Assembly (NCBI GenBank): GCA_002428325.1
Contig: DIVR01000067.1
Coordinates: forward strand, 39,520 to 103,519
Length of the DNA: 64,000 bases
From: a bacterium UBP4_UBA6127
GTDB taxonomy: Bacteria > UBP4 > UBA4092
Reading direction: 5' to 3'
Below, in pieces: positions 45,278 through 54,489 of the stretch. Position 1 is the stretch's first letter, and every line of letters starts with the position of its first letter. The translations under genes and the position numbers were made by a program. Under the pieces are notes generated by a model. It was not told the origin of the DNA. It did not search any database and saw nothing but the letters and a program-made list of their open reading frames with translations.

Positions 45278-46765
45278 TTACCGATAAGTATCCAATACTC
45301 CCAATTCAAGAAAACATTGGTGTCCCAGGATAAATTCCGGAAGCTGGCCGTGAAGCACATGGGTAGCGGCGGAAAGGTCATGTCCAGCAGTATCGGCAAA
45401 AGGAACAGCAATACATAACCCCACCCCGGCGGCTCGGATAGCGAGGGTTCCGGATTCACTGTCCTCAAACCCCGCTACATATTGAAACGATTCCTTGGGT
45501 ATCCCCATTTGATGCAATGCAATACTGTATAAATCCCGGTGGGGTTTCAACCGAATCTCTGAAGAATCTGAAGCGGTAATAAATCCATCATATAACTCTT
45601 TATAGGAGGCAAATTTCTCTAATAAGTCTTGTTTCTTGGCATCGGAGACTGGCCACTCTCCGATTTGTTCTCTGATAACATTAAAAACCTCAGTCAAGAC
45701 AATATCAGCCTCATAGGCGATAGAGGATGTTACTACTGAGATTTTTACCGGGTTTTCCATGAAATAACGGCCCATAGCACTCAGCCATTTCCTATTTTCA
45801 ACCAGTTCTGCTCCAGTCCATTGATTTGATTTCTGCAGAATCTCTCGGGAAAGAACATCATAGAAGGAATCAGCCTCTTCAGCCAACCACCCTTTCAGTA
45901 ATGCGATAAATATTCCTACTCCGGGCATGGATTCTACCAACCGTTTCCCGGGTTCCTTAAGCAGTTTCTGAGACCTTTCAAGTCCTTTTCCAGCAGCAAT
46001 GTCCATCAGAATTGAATGATATCTCATATAATAGATATCGACTGCGGCCCTGACTTTATCTGTCAGGTTCTCTAATCTAAAAGATTGGGAGTATTTAACT
46101 AAAAGAGACTTGGCCGCCTGCTGGGTTTTTATTTCATCATAAATCTCTGATTTTAGGATTGATTCAACCTCAGGTTCGCTTAATAAACCCTCTACCCCAA
46201 GGGCGGATAGATTGGATATTACTTCCTTCTTCCGGCCGGGATCTTTTCCACAAAGAATCGTCCATAGAGCCGCTTCAATAAAAGATGATTTAAAGGAGTC
46301 CATTACAATATCTTTTTGATAAGTCTGTACCAGATATTCGACATGTTTTGTTGTAGAATTTCCAATGATATGAGGATAATCAATAACGTTATCGAGTCCT
46401 CGCCAGCTTCCCCTTTCAGCCGAAGACCAACCAGGCATTCGATCTGTGATTCTCCTGACCATCCACTCCAATGAATGCAGGCACAAGGGTTCGGTGGTAG
46501 TGGTTGTGCCATCCATATCTTTTACTATTCCCTGGAGTTTTGCTATTCGACCCGCTGTCTTGGGAGCCAGGGGATATATTTCCATCGGAGAATATACATA
46601 GGAAGGATTCTTGATCAAGGCAACTTCTTCCGTCCCCAATTCTTCAAAAAGAGCTTCCCAGAATCCTTCGGTAGCTTCTTTCTTTATTATCTGCGACTTT
46701 TCAAATCGGATGGTTCTTTCCTCTGATTTCATCTCTCTTTTTTCTCCAAACTTGGTTTTTTTCAT
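45278..46765 (-). CDS. Oversized HAD-superfamily hydrolase
   Basis: A 495-residue protein. HAD motif I is D83-M-D85-G-T in VKDMDGTTTTTE, motif II is VVTSS (T346), motif III is K407 in RLKPHRD, and motif IV is FEDSESG (E434-D435). This is the beta-phosphoglucomutase/sugar-phosphatase type, but about 260 residues separate motifs I and II where ordinary caps have 60-80, and an 80-residue N-terminal extension precedes motif I. It may dephosphorylate or isomerise a sugar phosphate. M12 (46732) is an alternative start. Confidence 0.75.
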   Translation of the reverse strand: MKKTKFGEKREMKSEERTIRFEKSQIIKKEATEGFWEALFEELGTEEVALIKNPSYVYSPMEIYPLAPKTAGRIAKLQGIVKDMDGTTTTTEPLCLHSLEWMVRRITDRMPGWSSAERGSWRGLDNVIDYPHIIGNSTTKHVEYLVQTYQKDIVMDSFKSSFIEAALWTILCGKDPGRKKEVISNLSALGVEGLLSEPEVESILKSEIYDEIKTQQAAKSLLVKYSQSFRLENLTDKVRAAVDIYYMRYHSILMDIAAGKGLERSQKLLKEPGKRLVESMPGVGIFIALLKGWLAEEADSFYDVLSREILQKSNQWTGAELVENRKWLSAMGRYFMENPVKISVVTSSIAYEADIVLTEVFNVIREQIGEWPVSDAKKQDLLEKFASYKELYDGFITASDSSEIRLKPHRDLYSIALHQMGIPKESFQYVAGFEDSESGTLAIRAAGVGLCIAVPFADTAGHDLSAATHVLHGQLPEFILGHQCFLELGVLDTYR

Positions 46766-46888
46766 GATTACTGTAATAATAATGTTATTCTATCAATTAT
46801 AATTTATTTTGTATTTTCTTATTCCCCCCCAAATTAATCAGCATTCTCATAATCCTGTTAATTTTGGTCTTTGAAATGACTTTTGAAC

Positions 46889-46931
46889 GGAGTTGTAACG
46901 GAGCGGGTCAGACCCTCTCCGTTACAACTCC
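46889..46931. repeat. REP-like palindrome, family 1, copy C
   Basis: 21-base arms at 46889-46909 and 46911-46931 (GGAGTTGTAACGGAG... and its complement) pair around one A with a single mismatch. It is the longest uninterrupted stem of the four copies. Confidence 0.92.
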
Positions 46932-47068
46932 CTTTATCATAAAGATTTATGAATCATGAAAAAAGGCTGTCAATAGCTGTTTTATTGTTATAAATGACAG
47001 TTAATGGGTCCATCCCGGCATGTTAATAGGAGCCGGCAGTCTAAAAACAGCTTAAATCAGTAAAAAGT

Positions 47069-47098
47069 TTGACATACTCAAGGTAAATAAATTAAAAT
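47069..47098 (+). promoter_or_regulatory. Sigma-70-type promoter of rpsA
   Basis: Consensus -35 TTGACA (47069-47074), 18-base spacer and -10 TAAAAT (47093-47098). Start of transcription would be near 47105, leaving a leader of about 33 bases before the ATG at 47138. Confidence 0.8.
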
Positions 47099-47137
47099 TT
47101 TAGTACTATATAAACTTTTCCCTTTCAGGTATCCTAA

Positions 47138-48877
47138 ATGGCTAACTCATTAAATGACGAAACAATGTGCAATTCATCCATGTCTGAATCTGATCCTATT
47201 TTTGATGATATGGACTCCTTTCTTTCTTCTGAAGAAGGAATGCTTTCTCTTGAAGAAGGCCAGATTATTAAAGGCAAGATTCTTACCGTAGATAACAGCG
47301 GTGTTATTGTCGATATTGGCTATAAATCAGAAGGTATCGTCCCCCTGTCAGAATTTACGTTGGATTCCAATGGTCAAATCACCATTAAACCCGGTGATGA
47401 GATTGAGGTCCTTGTTCAGAAAAAAGAAACTTCCTCAGGAATGGTATCTTTGTCAAAATCCAAAGCAGATATGAGGCGCGGCTGGGTATTAATCCGTGAT
47501 GCTTACGAAAGCAAAGAACCTGTCGAAGCCGTCATTACGGCCCATAATAAAGCTGGATATCTGGTTTCCTACATGGGCATTCAAGCCTTCATGCCTCATT
47601 CCTTGTCTGGATTTACTTCTGCCATGGCACCTCAGCTCATCGGACAAACCTGCATGGTCCAGATCATTGAAATGGATGATAGAGGCAAGAAAATTATTGC
47701 CAGCCGAAAACAGATTTCTGAAAAAGAACGTAAACAGAAACGTAAAGATCTCTTCGTGAATTTAAAAGAAGGGGTTCGGGTCAAAGGTATTGTTAAATCC
47801 ATTGCCCCTTTTGGCGCCTTTATTGATATTGGCGGCGTTGATGGTTTACTTCATATTTCCGACCTTTCCTGGACTCCGGTTAAATCAACTGAAGAAGTTT
47901 TAAAAGCCGGACAATCTCTTGAAGTCATTATCCTGAAAATTGATACCTCCAGCGAACGGATCTCCCTGGGACTTAAACAAATTCAAGCGAACCCTTGGGA
48001 TGACCTTGAAACCAAACTCCCTGTGGGTGAAATATACGAAGGCAAAGTCACCGCATTAACGGATTACGGCGCTTTCGTTGAACTGCTTCCGGGAATAGAA
48101 GGCATGATTCATGTCTCTGAAATGTCCTGGACCCAGAGAGTAAAACACCCGAAAGAAATGGTTACCCAGGGTGATATGGTTAAAGTCAAACTGCTCTCTA
48201 TTGATAAAGAAAACCAGCGTATTTCCTTAGGACTCCGGCAGACTCAACCCGATCCATGGGATTCAGTCGAAGAAAAATATGCCCTTGGGACTGTCATCAA
48301 AGCAACGATTTCCAATATCCCTGATTTCGGTGTCTTCCTGAAAATTGAAGAAGGCATTGAAGGATTTATTCATAACAATGATTTCTCCTGGAATAAATTC
48401 ATGATTCCCTCTGAAACCTATCAAGTAGGACAGGAAATCGAGTGCCGAGTCTTGAAATATACTCGGGCTAAACGCAGAATCAACCTGGGTGTTAAACAGT
48501 TGACCCCAGATCCTTGGCTTGAATTCATTAAGAATCATAAAGAAGGCTCCTCTGTCAAAGGTACGGTAACTCAGCTGACCAATGGGGGAGTGGTGGTTAC
48601 CTTTGAAGGTGGAATTGAATCTTTCTGCCCGATTAAACAGCTTGATTCTTCCCGAATCAATGATGTTAAGTCTTTTTGCAAGACTGGTGATGAACTTGAA
48701 TTTAAACTGATTAAAATCGATAAGAAATCCAGAAAACTTTCCATCTCCCGTCGAGCGATGATTGATGAGCAGGAAAAATCTGCCATTAAAAGCTATATGG
48801 GACAGAGTAATGCCATTACAACCAATCTGGGTGATTTAATCCGCCAGGCAACCCAGAACCAGGATGAGGAGAAATAA
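47138..48877 (+). CDS. rpsA: 30S ribosomal protein S1
   Basis: A 579-residue protein with six S1 RNA-binding repeats. Typical cores are GQIIKGKILTVDNSGVIVDI (repeat 1), GVRVKGIVKSIAPFGAFIDI (3), GEIYEGKVTALTDYGAFVEL (4), VIKATISNIPDFGVFL (5) and SVKGTVTQLTNGGVVVTFEG (6). Repeat 2 is divergent, as usual. S1 binds mRNA leaders during initiation. The N-terminal ~38 residues are acidic and likely flexible. Transcription from a good promoter probably continues into the racemase and helicase genes. Confidence 0.96.
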   Translation: MANSLNDETMCNSSMSESDPIFDDMDSFLSSEEGMLSLEEGQIIKGKILTVDNSGVIVDIGYKSEGIVPLSEFTLDSNGQITIKPGDEIEVLVQKKETSSGMVSLSKSKADMRRGWVLIRDAYESKEPVEAVITAHNKAGYLVSYMGIQAFMPHSLSGFTSAMAPQLIGQTCMVQIIEMDDRGKKIIASRKQISEKERKQKRKDLFVNLKEGVRVKGIVKSIAPFGAFIDIGGVDGLLHISDLSWTPVKSTEEVLKAGQSLEVIILKIDTSSERISLGLKQIQANPWDDLETKLPVGEIYEGKVTALTDYGAFVELLPGIEGMIHVSEMSWTQRVKHPKEMVTQGDMVKVKLLSIDKENQRISLGLRQTQPDPWDSVEEKYALGTVIKATISNIPDFGVFLKIEEGIEGFIHNNDFSWNKFMIPSETYQVGQEIECRVLKYTRAKRRINLGVKQLTPDPWLEFIKNHKEGSSVKGTVTQLTNGGVVVTFEGGIESFCPIKQLDSSRINDVKSFCKTGDELEFKLIKIDKKSRKLSISRRAMIDEQEKSAIKSYMGQSNAITTNLGDLIRQATQNQDEEK

Positions 48878-48882
48878 CCATT

Positions 48883-50013
48883 GTGATGGTTGAGGATGGT
48901 TTGCGTACGCAATGCCTGATTGATTTAGAAGCGATTGCACACAATTACCGTCAAATTCGTCATAAGGTGGGTCCCCATCGGATTATTGCTTCGGTCATTA
49001 AAGCCGATGCTTATGGACATGGTGTTCATGAAGTGGCTCAGGTGTTATCCCATTTTGATAATACAATTTTCGCTGTGGCGACACCGGATGAAGCCATACG
49101 GCTGAGAAAAACTCAACCGGATAAGCCGATTTTAATACTAGGGTGCTTACAACCAAATGAAGTAGAAGCCATATTGGAGTCTGCCTGTATTCCCAGTATC
49201 GCCCATTATGATACAGCCGAAAAACTCAACAAACTGGCTTGCAAACATAACAAGAAAATAAAAATTCATATAGAGACCGATACTGGCATAGGCCGTATCG
49301 GTCCTTTTTTTGATGAGGCATTTTCCTTTATCAAAGGATTAGGCTCTTTATCCCATCTGATTATTGAGGGGCTTTTTACCCATTTTTCTTCTTCTGATGA
49401 TGATCCTGACTTTACCCTTCTTCAATTACAACGGTTTGAAAAACTGAATCAGGAACTCAGAGAAAACGGTATTCATATTCCGATTCGGCATACAGCCAAT
49501 TCAGCCGCGGTAATAAGATATCCCCAATCCTATTATGAAATGGTCCGGCCGGGTCTCATGCTTTATGGCTTGTATCCCAGTAATACTATGCTTCAGGATG
49601 TTTCACTAAAACAGGCTATGACGTTAAAATCAGAGATTTCCCATTTACGGCATGCGACCAGTGGTTATACCGTCAGTTATGGGAAAACTTACATAACCAA
49701 TAAACCCACAACAATAGCCACGGTCAATGTCGGTTATCGAGCTGGATATTCCAGGTTATGTTCCAATAAAGGTGAAGCTCTGGTTCAAGGAAAAAGAGTT
49801 CCAATTATTGGCAGGATTTGTATGGATCAGTTAATGCTGGATGTTACGGCCATTGATTCATGCAAATTAGGGGATGAAGTTATCTTTACCGGAAAACAAA
49901 AAACCGATTTTATTTCTCTGGCAGAGATTGCTGATTGGAGTTCCACCATTAATTATGAGACAGCCTGTACGATTGGTTCAATGAACAGGCGATTTTATAA
50001 ACAGGCTTTATAA
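48883..50013 (+). CDS. alr: Alanine racemase
   Basis: A 376-residue PLP enzyme of fold type III. The PLP lysine is K40 in SVIKADAYGHG, and the second catalytic region is RICMDQLMLDVT. FTHFSSSDD and RHTANSAAV are other family motifs. It makes D-alanine for peptidoglycan. The first codon is GTG (48883) with ATG next (48886); the gap to rpsA is 5 bases, so translation may be coupled. The stop overlaps the next ATG by one base (TAATG). Confidence 0.95.
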   Translation: MMVEDGLRTQCLIDLEAIAHNYRQIRHKVGPHRIIASVIKADAYGHGVHEVAQVLSHFDNTIFAVATPDEAIRLRKTQPDKPILILGCLQPNEVEAILESACIPSIAHYDTAEKLNKLACKHNKKIKIHIETDTGIGRIGPFFDEAFSFIKGLGSLSHLIIEGLFTHFSSSDDDPDFTLLQLQRFEKLNQELRENGIHIPIRHTANSAAVIRYPQSYYEMVRPGLMLYGLYPSNTMLQDVSLKQAMTLKSEISHLRHATSGYTVSYGKTYITNKPTTIATVNVGYRAGYSRLCSNKGEALVQGKRVPIIGRICMDQLMLDVTAIDSCKLGDEVIFTGKQKTDFISLAEIADWSSTINYETACTIGSMNRRFYKQAL

Positions 50014-51668
50014 TGATTGTTCTTACCCTGGTAAAAGAAGATTTTATTGGGCTGCGTTTCCCCTACGATCAGGAAATAATCTCATCTATTCGCAAATTAG
50101 ATAATCGCCGATGGAATCCAGAAGACAAACAATGGGAAGTACATATTGCCCATCTGCCTGAATTAATGAAGATATTCTACCTACATCCTTCTGATATCCA
50201 CGCTGATATTATGGATCTCTACCAGAAAAATTGGGTCTCATCGACATTTATTATTAACGTAGGAAATCTGACCTCCTCCTTTACCGGCAAGTCTTATCCG
50301 ATAGATAAAATTGATGAGATTACCTCATATACAATACTGGGTTCAGAATTTAACCCCAAGTTTATTGAAGGAACATGGGATGGGAAGAAACATTTATTCA
50401 ATAAGAGAACCCATACCTTCCCTACCGGTCTCTTACCCCGGATTATTAATTTCTTAAAGAGAGAAGATATCCCCTTTAAACTCATTGATAACCGAGTGAA
50501 ACCTGTGCCTTCCCTTCAGATTCCTGAGCCGGTGATAAAACTAAGAGACTACCAGGATACGGTTATCCAAAAAGCCCTCAAATACCACAGAGGGATTATT
50601 GAAATGGCCACCGGTTCAGGAAAAACGATTGTGGCGGCCAGTATCATTGCCCAGTTGCAAATACCAACTGTCTTCTTTGTGCATTCTAAAGAACTTCTTT
50701 ATCAAGCAATCGATGTATTCAAGAAAACATTAAAAATTAATATTGGGCAATTGGGTGATGGCCATATTAATATCCAGCCAATCACAGTAGCAACGATTCA
50801 GACAGTAACCCGGGCTTTGGGCGAAAAATATCTTCTCTTTGATGAAGAAGATCAGGATGACCCGACTCAAATCGATTCTCATAAAGATGATATAGTTAAT
50901 GCTATTGAATCAGCTCAGTTGGTCTTTTTTGATGAATGCCACCATCTGCCTGCGGACTCCTGTTATACCGTAGCCATGCATACCCAAAAGGCTTTCTACA
51001 GGTTCGGATTGAGCGCGACTCCCTATAGGTCAGATCGACAGGATATGCTCATTGAGTCTGCTTTGGGACCCAAAATCATTAAGATAAACGCCTCTTCATT
51101 GATTGAACAAAAATACTTGGTTCATCCGGTTATCCAATATTTAACTGTCAATGGCAGCAAGTCCCTGGAAAAAAAGGATTATTCCAGTATTTACAGCAGC
51201 CATATTGTTTACAATCCAAAAAGAAATCAATTAATTGCTGAGAATTGCCTTGAATTTAAAAATAAAGGATTTTCAGTACTGGTATTGGTACAACATATCA
51301 AACATGGCGAAGAGCTCTTGAAATTTATCCCGGATGCTACCTTTATTCAGGGCAATGATTCAAGTACCTTACGGAATAAAATATTTAGTGATTTTAAAGA
51401 AAGTAAACTGAAGATACTTATTGCAACCACCCTTGCTGATGAAGGACTGGATATACCAATCTTAGGATGCCTGATTCTGGCTGGGGGGGGAAAATCTGAG
51501 ACAAGAGCATTGCAAAGAGTTGGAAGAGCCTTAAGGCCGGGAAAGAATAAAAAAGAAGCTGTGATTATTGATTTTATTGATAACGTTCCCTATTTGAAGG
51601 AACATAGCCTTCGCAGAATTCAGATATTTAAAACAGAACCTCACTTTGAAATTATTCTGGATAAATAA
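50013..51668 (+). CDS. UvsW/XPB-like superfamily 2 helicase
   Basis: A 551-residue protein. Residues about 1-60 resemble a HARP-like module (RRWNPEDKQWEVHIAHLPEL). About 75-170 resemble the N-terminal region of phage T4 UvsW (KFIEGTWDGKKHLFNKRT, FPTGLLPRIINFL). The motor has Walker A GSGKT (K204), DECHH (D307), SATPYRSD and the motif VI region LQRVGRALRPG. UvsW-type enzymes remodel branched DNA. The start overlaps the alr stop by one base, so it is co-translated. Confidence 0.88.
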   Translation: MIVLTLVKEDFIGLRFPYDQEIISSIRKLDNRRWNPEDKQWEVHIAHLPELMKIFYLHPSDIHADIMDLYQKNWVSSTFIINVGNLTSSFTGKSYPIDKIDEITSYTILGSEFNPKFIEGTWDGKKHLFNKRTHTFPTGLLPRIINFLKREDIPFKLIDNRVKPVPSLQIPEPVIKLRDYQDTVIQKALKYHRGIIEMATGSGKTIVAASIIAQLQIPTVFFVHSKELLYQAIDVFKKTLKINIGQLGDGHINIQPITVATIQTVTRALGEKYLLFDEEDQDDPTQIDSHKDDIVNAIESAQLVFFDECHHLPADSCYTVAMHTQKAFYRFGLSATPYRSDRQDMLIESALGPKIIKINASSLIEQKYLVHPVIQYLTVNGSKSLEKKDYSSIYSSHIVYNPKRNQLIAENCLEFKNKGFSVLVLVQHIKHGEELLKFIPDATFIQGNDSSTLRNKIFSDFKESKLKILIATTLADEGLDIPILGCLILAGGGKSETRALQRVGRALRPGKNKKEAVIIDFIDNVPYLKEHSLRRIQIFKTEPHFEIILDK

Positions 51669-51680
51669 CAGCCTATGGGA

Positions 51681-52466
51681 TCAATTGCATTTATGTTTAA
51701 CCCTGATAATCTGGGAAAGAATACTAACGGCAATCTCTTCAGGGGTTTCTGCCCCGATATCCAAGCCGATTGGTCCATAAATAGTATCAATCATATTTTC
51801 ATCAATATTCATTTTCAATAAGTTTTCTTTTAAATTGGCGATTCGCATCTTACTGCCTATGCAACCAACATATTGAGCCTCTTTTTTCTTTAAAATCTCT
51901 TTCAACCAGTAGAGATCGCAATCAGAATGCCGATTGACAAGAACTACATATTCCAACCTTTTCTCTTTAATAAAATCAGGAATATTATCCAGGGCGATAC
52001 AATGGACTGAATCAGCCTCGGGAAATCTTTCTTTCATCGCATAAGAGGCTCTATCCTCAGCGACAACAACTTTAAATCCTGTCGCAGATGCTAGCTGACA
52101 CAAGGATACTCCTATATGCCCGGCGCCAATTATTAAAAGCTCGTCTTTGGTATTAACCAAATCAATGAAAACACTCACGGAACCACCGCAGGTCATGCCT
52201 ATACCATTGTTTGATTCAGGGGTGAGATGGTATGTTTTCAATTCTGATTTTCCATTTTTTATAGCTATCAAGGCATCGTCTATTATCTTTTTTTCCAGGA
52301 TGCCCCCGCCAATAGTCCCAATAATCTCTCCAGTTGGTTTTACTATCATTTTGGTCCCAATATGCCTAGGCGTTGATCCTGCATGATTTATTAATAACAC
52401 CAGGGCAAAATTTGAAACACCCTTATTTAAAAGAATACTAATATCTTCATATATGGAATCATTCAT
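51681..52466 (-). CDS. XdhC/CoxI-family protein
   Basis: A 261-residue protein. The N-terminal XdhC domain shows GSTPRHIGTKMIVKPTGEIIGTIGGGILE and the C-terminal Rossmann fold ELLIIGAGHIGVSLCQLA, ending with GPIGLDIGAETPEEIAVSILS, the XdhC C-terminal signature. XdhC proteins load sulfurated molybdenum cofactor into xanthine dehydrogenase-type enzymes. No such enzyme is in the window, so the partner is elsewhere or the role is different. Its start overlaps the upstream nuclease gene by 8 bases. Confidence 0.9.
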   Translation of the reverse strand: MNDSIYEDISILLNKGVSNFALVLLINHAGSTPRHIGTKMIVKPTGEIIGTIGGGILEKKIIDDALIAIKNGKSELKTYHLTPESNNGIGMTCGGSVSVFIDLVNTKDELLIIGAGHIGVSLCQLASATGFKVVVAEDRASYAMKERFPEADSVHCIALDNIPDFIKEKRLEYVVLVNRHSDCDLYWLKEILKKKEAQYVGCIGSKMRIANLKENLLKMNIDENMIDTIYGPIGLDIGAETPEEIAVSILSQIIRVKHKCN

Positions 52467-53724
52467 AAAAAGATAGCCCCTTTCGTTTACATTTAATGAC
52501 CAATCGATTCATCCGTTTGCTAAGTTCCTTAGTCTCTTCTTTCCTTTTCTTGCTTTTTAGAAAAATATCATATGATTCGCAATTTTCACATTCTTTTACT
52601 AATTGTAATGATTTGAGATAGTCCTTTTTGTAATGTTCATAGATCATGGACATTTCTATCAATGCAACAGGTTTGTAATAAGAAGAAATCGTAGCCAACT
52701 TTTCCCAATATAACAGAGCCTTTGAATAATCTCTTATTTTCTTACATCCCTGGGCTAAATATCTATAGATATCTGTTTTCAATTTAATGGATTCAGCAGT
52801 CACTAAAGCCATTTCATAAAAGATGATGGCTGACTCATATTCTTTTCTCAAATAATATAATTTTCCGGTACCAGACAGCTCTTCCGCTGTATGGGTATAG
52901 GATGTATTCTCAGGGATGATTAATTGGGTAATGCTCTGACTCAAACAAGCCAGGCTAACTATATCATAAACATTATGCTCAAATACTCTAACAATATCAT
53001 CGACTTTCCCCTGGGTTAAATATTCAAAATACGCAGAAGGGATTTCTGAACCGGGGATATCACCTATTCGATCATATCCAAGAATATTAAATTCTAGAGT
53101 TTTTAATTTTACATTCTCTAAAGATTGTTTCCATAAGTTCCGTGAAGGATGCAATAAATCAATATGAGCTGGAAATTTTAATTCATAGGGGATTTTATGG
53201 ATTTTATATCGGGTGTTAATCAATGGGATATCATATGATTTGCCATTGAATGTAATGATAACTTCATAGGATTTAAAAAGCTCGTTAAGATGCATAAGAT
53301 AAGCATATTCATAGGCATAATCCAGCAAAAACACCTGTTGGACCATAAATGAATTATCTGAGAAATAGCCGATTCCGGCAAGGAATGGGTAGGTCCCAGT
53401 CCCTCCAGCAAGACCCGTGGTTTCCAAATCGAAAAAGAGAATTTTGTCTAATGAAGTTTCCCTTAACTCAGTAACCTTATCCAACCATAATAATGGATAT
53501 AGATTATATTCACCCACTACTGATTTATTGCCCCAAGGAAAAGGTAAAGGATAAGTAATACATCGATGTAATACGCTCCCTTCTTCATAATGGACTATTT
53601 CTGATCCAGGGATACTATTCAGAAGGTTGGTATTCGAAATCTCCTGGTCATTCAGGATATTTCTATATAGAGGGTCTTTGATGTGATCCTTAATGGAATT
53701 TAAACGATCTTTCAGACTGCGCAT
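52459..53724 (-). CDS. YprB-like RNase H-fold exonuclease with TPR tail
   Basis: A 421-residue protein. After about 95 N-terminal residues, the DEDD-type nuclease begins with FFDLETTGLAGGTGTYPFLAGIG (D-x-E motif). It continues with IITFNGKSYDIPLINTRY and a later VFEHNVYDIVSLA carrying the remaining metal ligands. The last ~130 residues are TPR-like helical repeats (TGKLYYLRKEYESAIIFYEMA, ALLYWEKLATISSYYKPVAL). B. subtilis YprB is the closest arrangement I know; the substrate is unknown. It precedes XdhC with an 8-base overlap. Confidence 0.85.
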   Translation of the reverse strand: MRSLKDRLNSIKDHIKDPLYRNILNDQEISNTNLLNSIPGSEIVHYEEGSVLHRCITYPLPFPWGNKSVVGEYNLYPLLWLDKVTELRETSLDKILFFDLETTGLAGGTGTYPFLAGIGYFSDNSFMVQQVFLLDYAYEYAYLMHLNELFKSYEVIITFNGKSYDIPLINTRYKIHKIPYELKFPAHIDLLHPSRNLWKQSLENVKLKTLEFNILGYDRIGDIPGSEIPSAYFEYLTQGKVDDIVRVFEHNVYDIVSLACLSQSITQLIIPENTSYTHTAEELSGTGKLYYLRKEYESAIIFYEMALVTAESIKLKTDIYRYLAQGCKKIRDYSKALLYWEKLATISSYYKPVALIEMSMIYEHYKKDYLKSLQLVKECENCESYDIFLKSKKRKEETKELSKRMNRLVIKCKRKGLSFYE

Positions 53725-53770
53725 AATAATATTCTATCGAAAATAAAAGCAGTCCTTATAACAGGATTAC

Positions 53771-54487
53771 TTATTTTTTACCTAGCCCCAATCGAAGTTT
53801 CCATACTACATATAATGCTTCACGAATAATGTGACCCGACATTTTGGAAGTGCCAGAATGTCGATCGACAAAAATAATAGGAATTTCTGCAATCCGAAAA
53901 CCAGCTTTGTGTAATCTATAATTCATTTCAATCTGGAACGAATAACCATTCGAGACAACAGTATCTAATTCGATTGCCTCCAGGGCTTTTCGTTTGAAAC
54001 ATTTAAAACCGGCAGTAGTGTCGGAAATTTTCAACCCAGTAATAATCCTGACATACTGCGAAGCCACTAAACTCAAGACTAATCTACTGATAGGCCAGTT
54101 TACTACACTGATTCCATTTACATATCGGGAACCAATTACTACTCCATAATCTGATTCATCCATTTTATCTAAAAAATCAGGCAGATATTTCGGGTCATGA
54201 GAAAAATCAGCATCCATTTCAAAGATAAAATCAGCTCCCCATTTTAATGCACATTTAAAACCTTCACGATAGGCGGATCCTAATCCTAATTTACCTTTTC
54301 GGTGCAAAACATGAATTCTTTCAGGATTATTTTCTGCATAAGTATCGGCTATTTGACCTGTTCCATCCGGTGAATTATCGTCAACAACCAGTATATTAAA
54401 TGGTATTTTAATTTTTAATATTTCATCTAATATTTGAGGAAGATTTGTTTTTTCGTTATAAGTAGGAATTACAATCATGCATTTCAT
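53771..54487 (-). CDS. GT2 polyprenol-phosphate mannosyltransferase-like (DPM1 type)
   Basis: A 238-residue protein, the usual length of soluble DPM1-like enzymes. Motifs VIPTYNEKTNLPQIL, VVDDNSPDGTGQIAD and FEMDADFSHDPKYLP are diagnostic, and IFVDRHSGTSKMSG is the conserved C-terminal one. It would transfer mannose or another sugar from a nucleotide sugar to polyprenyl phosphate at the cytoplasmic face. It follows the YfhO gene with a 2-base gap, and YfhO-type proteins may use the lipid-linked sugar. Confidence 0.92.
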   Translation of the reverse strand: MKCMIVIPTYNEKTNLPQILDEILKIKIPFNILVVDDNSPDGTGQIADTYAENNPERIHVLHRKGKLGLGSAYREGFKCALKWGADFIFEMDADFSHDPKYLPDFLDKMDESDYGVVIGSRYVNGISVVNWPISRLVLSLVASQYVRIITGLKISDTTAGFKCFKRKALEAIELDTVVSNGYSFQIEMNYRLHKAGFRIAEIPIIFVDRHSGTSKMSGHIIREALYVVWKLRLGLGKK

Positions 54488-54489
54488 GA

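Larger units (their letters stand above)
46766..47137. other. Divergent intergenic region with REP copy and rpsA promoter
   Basis: These 372 bases contain AT-rich sequence near the HAD start, REP-like copy C (46889-46931) and the rpsA promoter at 47069-47098. No gene is seen. Confidence 0.55.
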
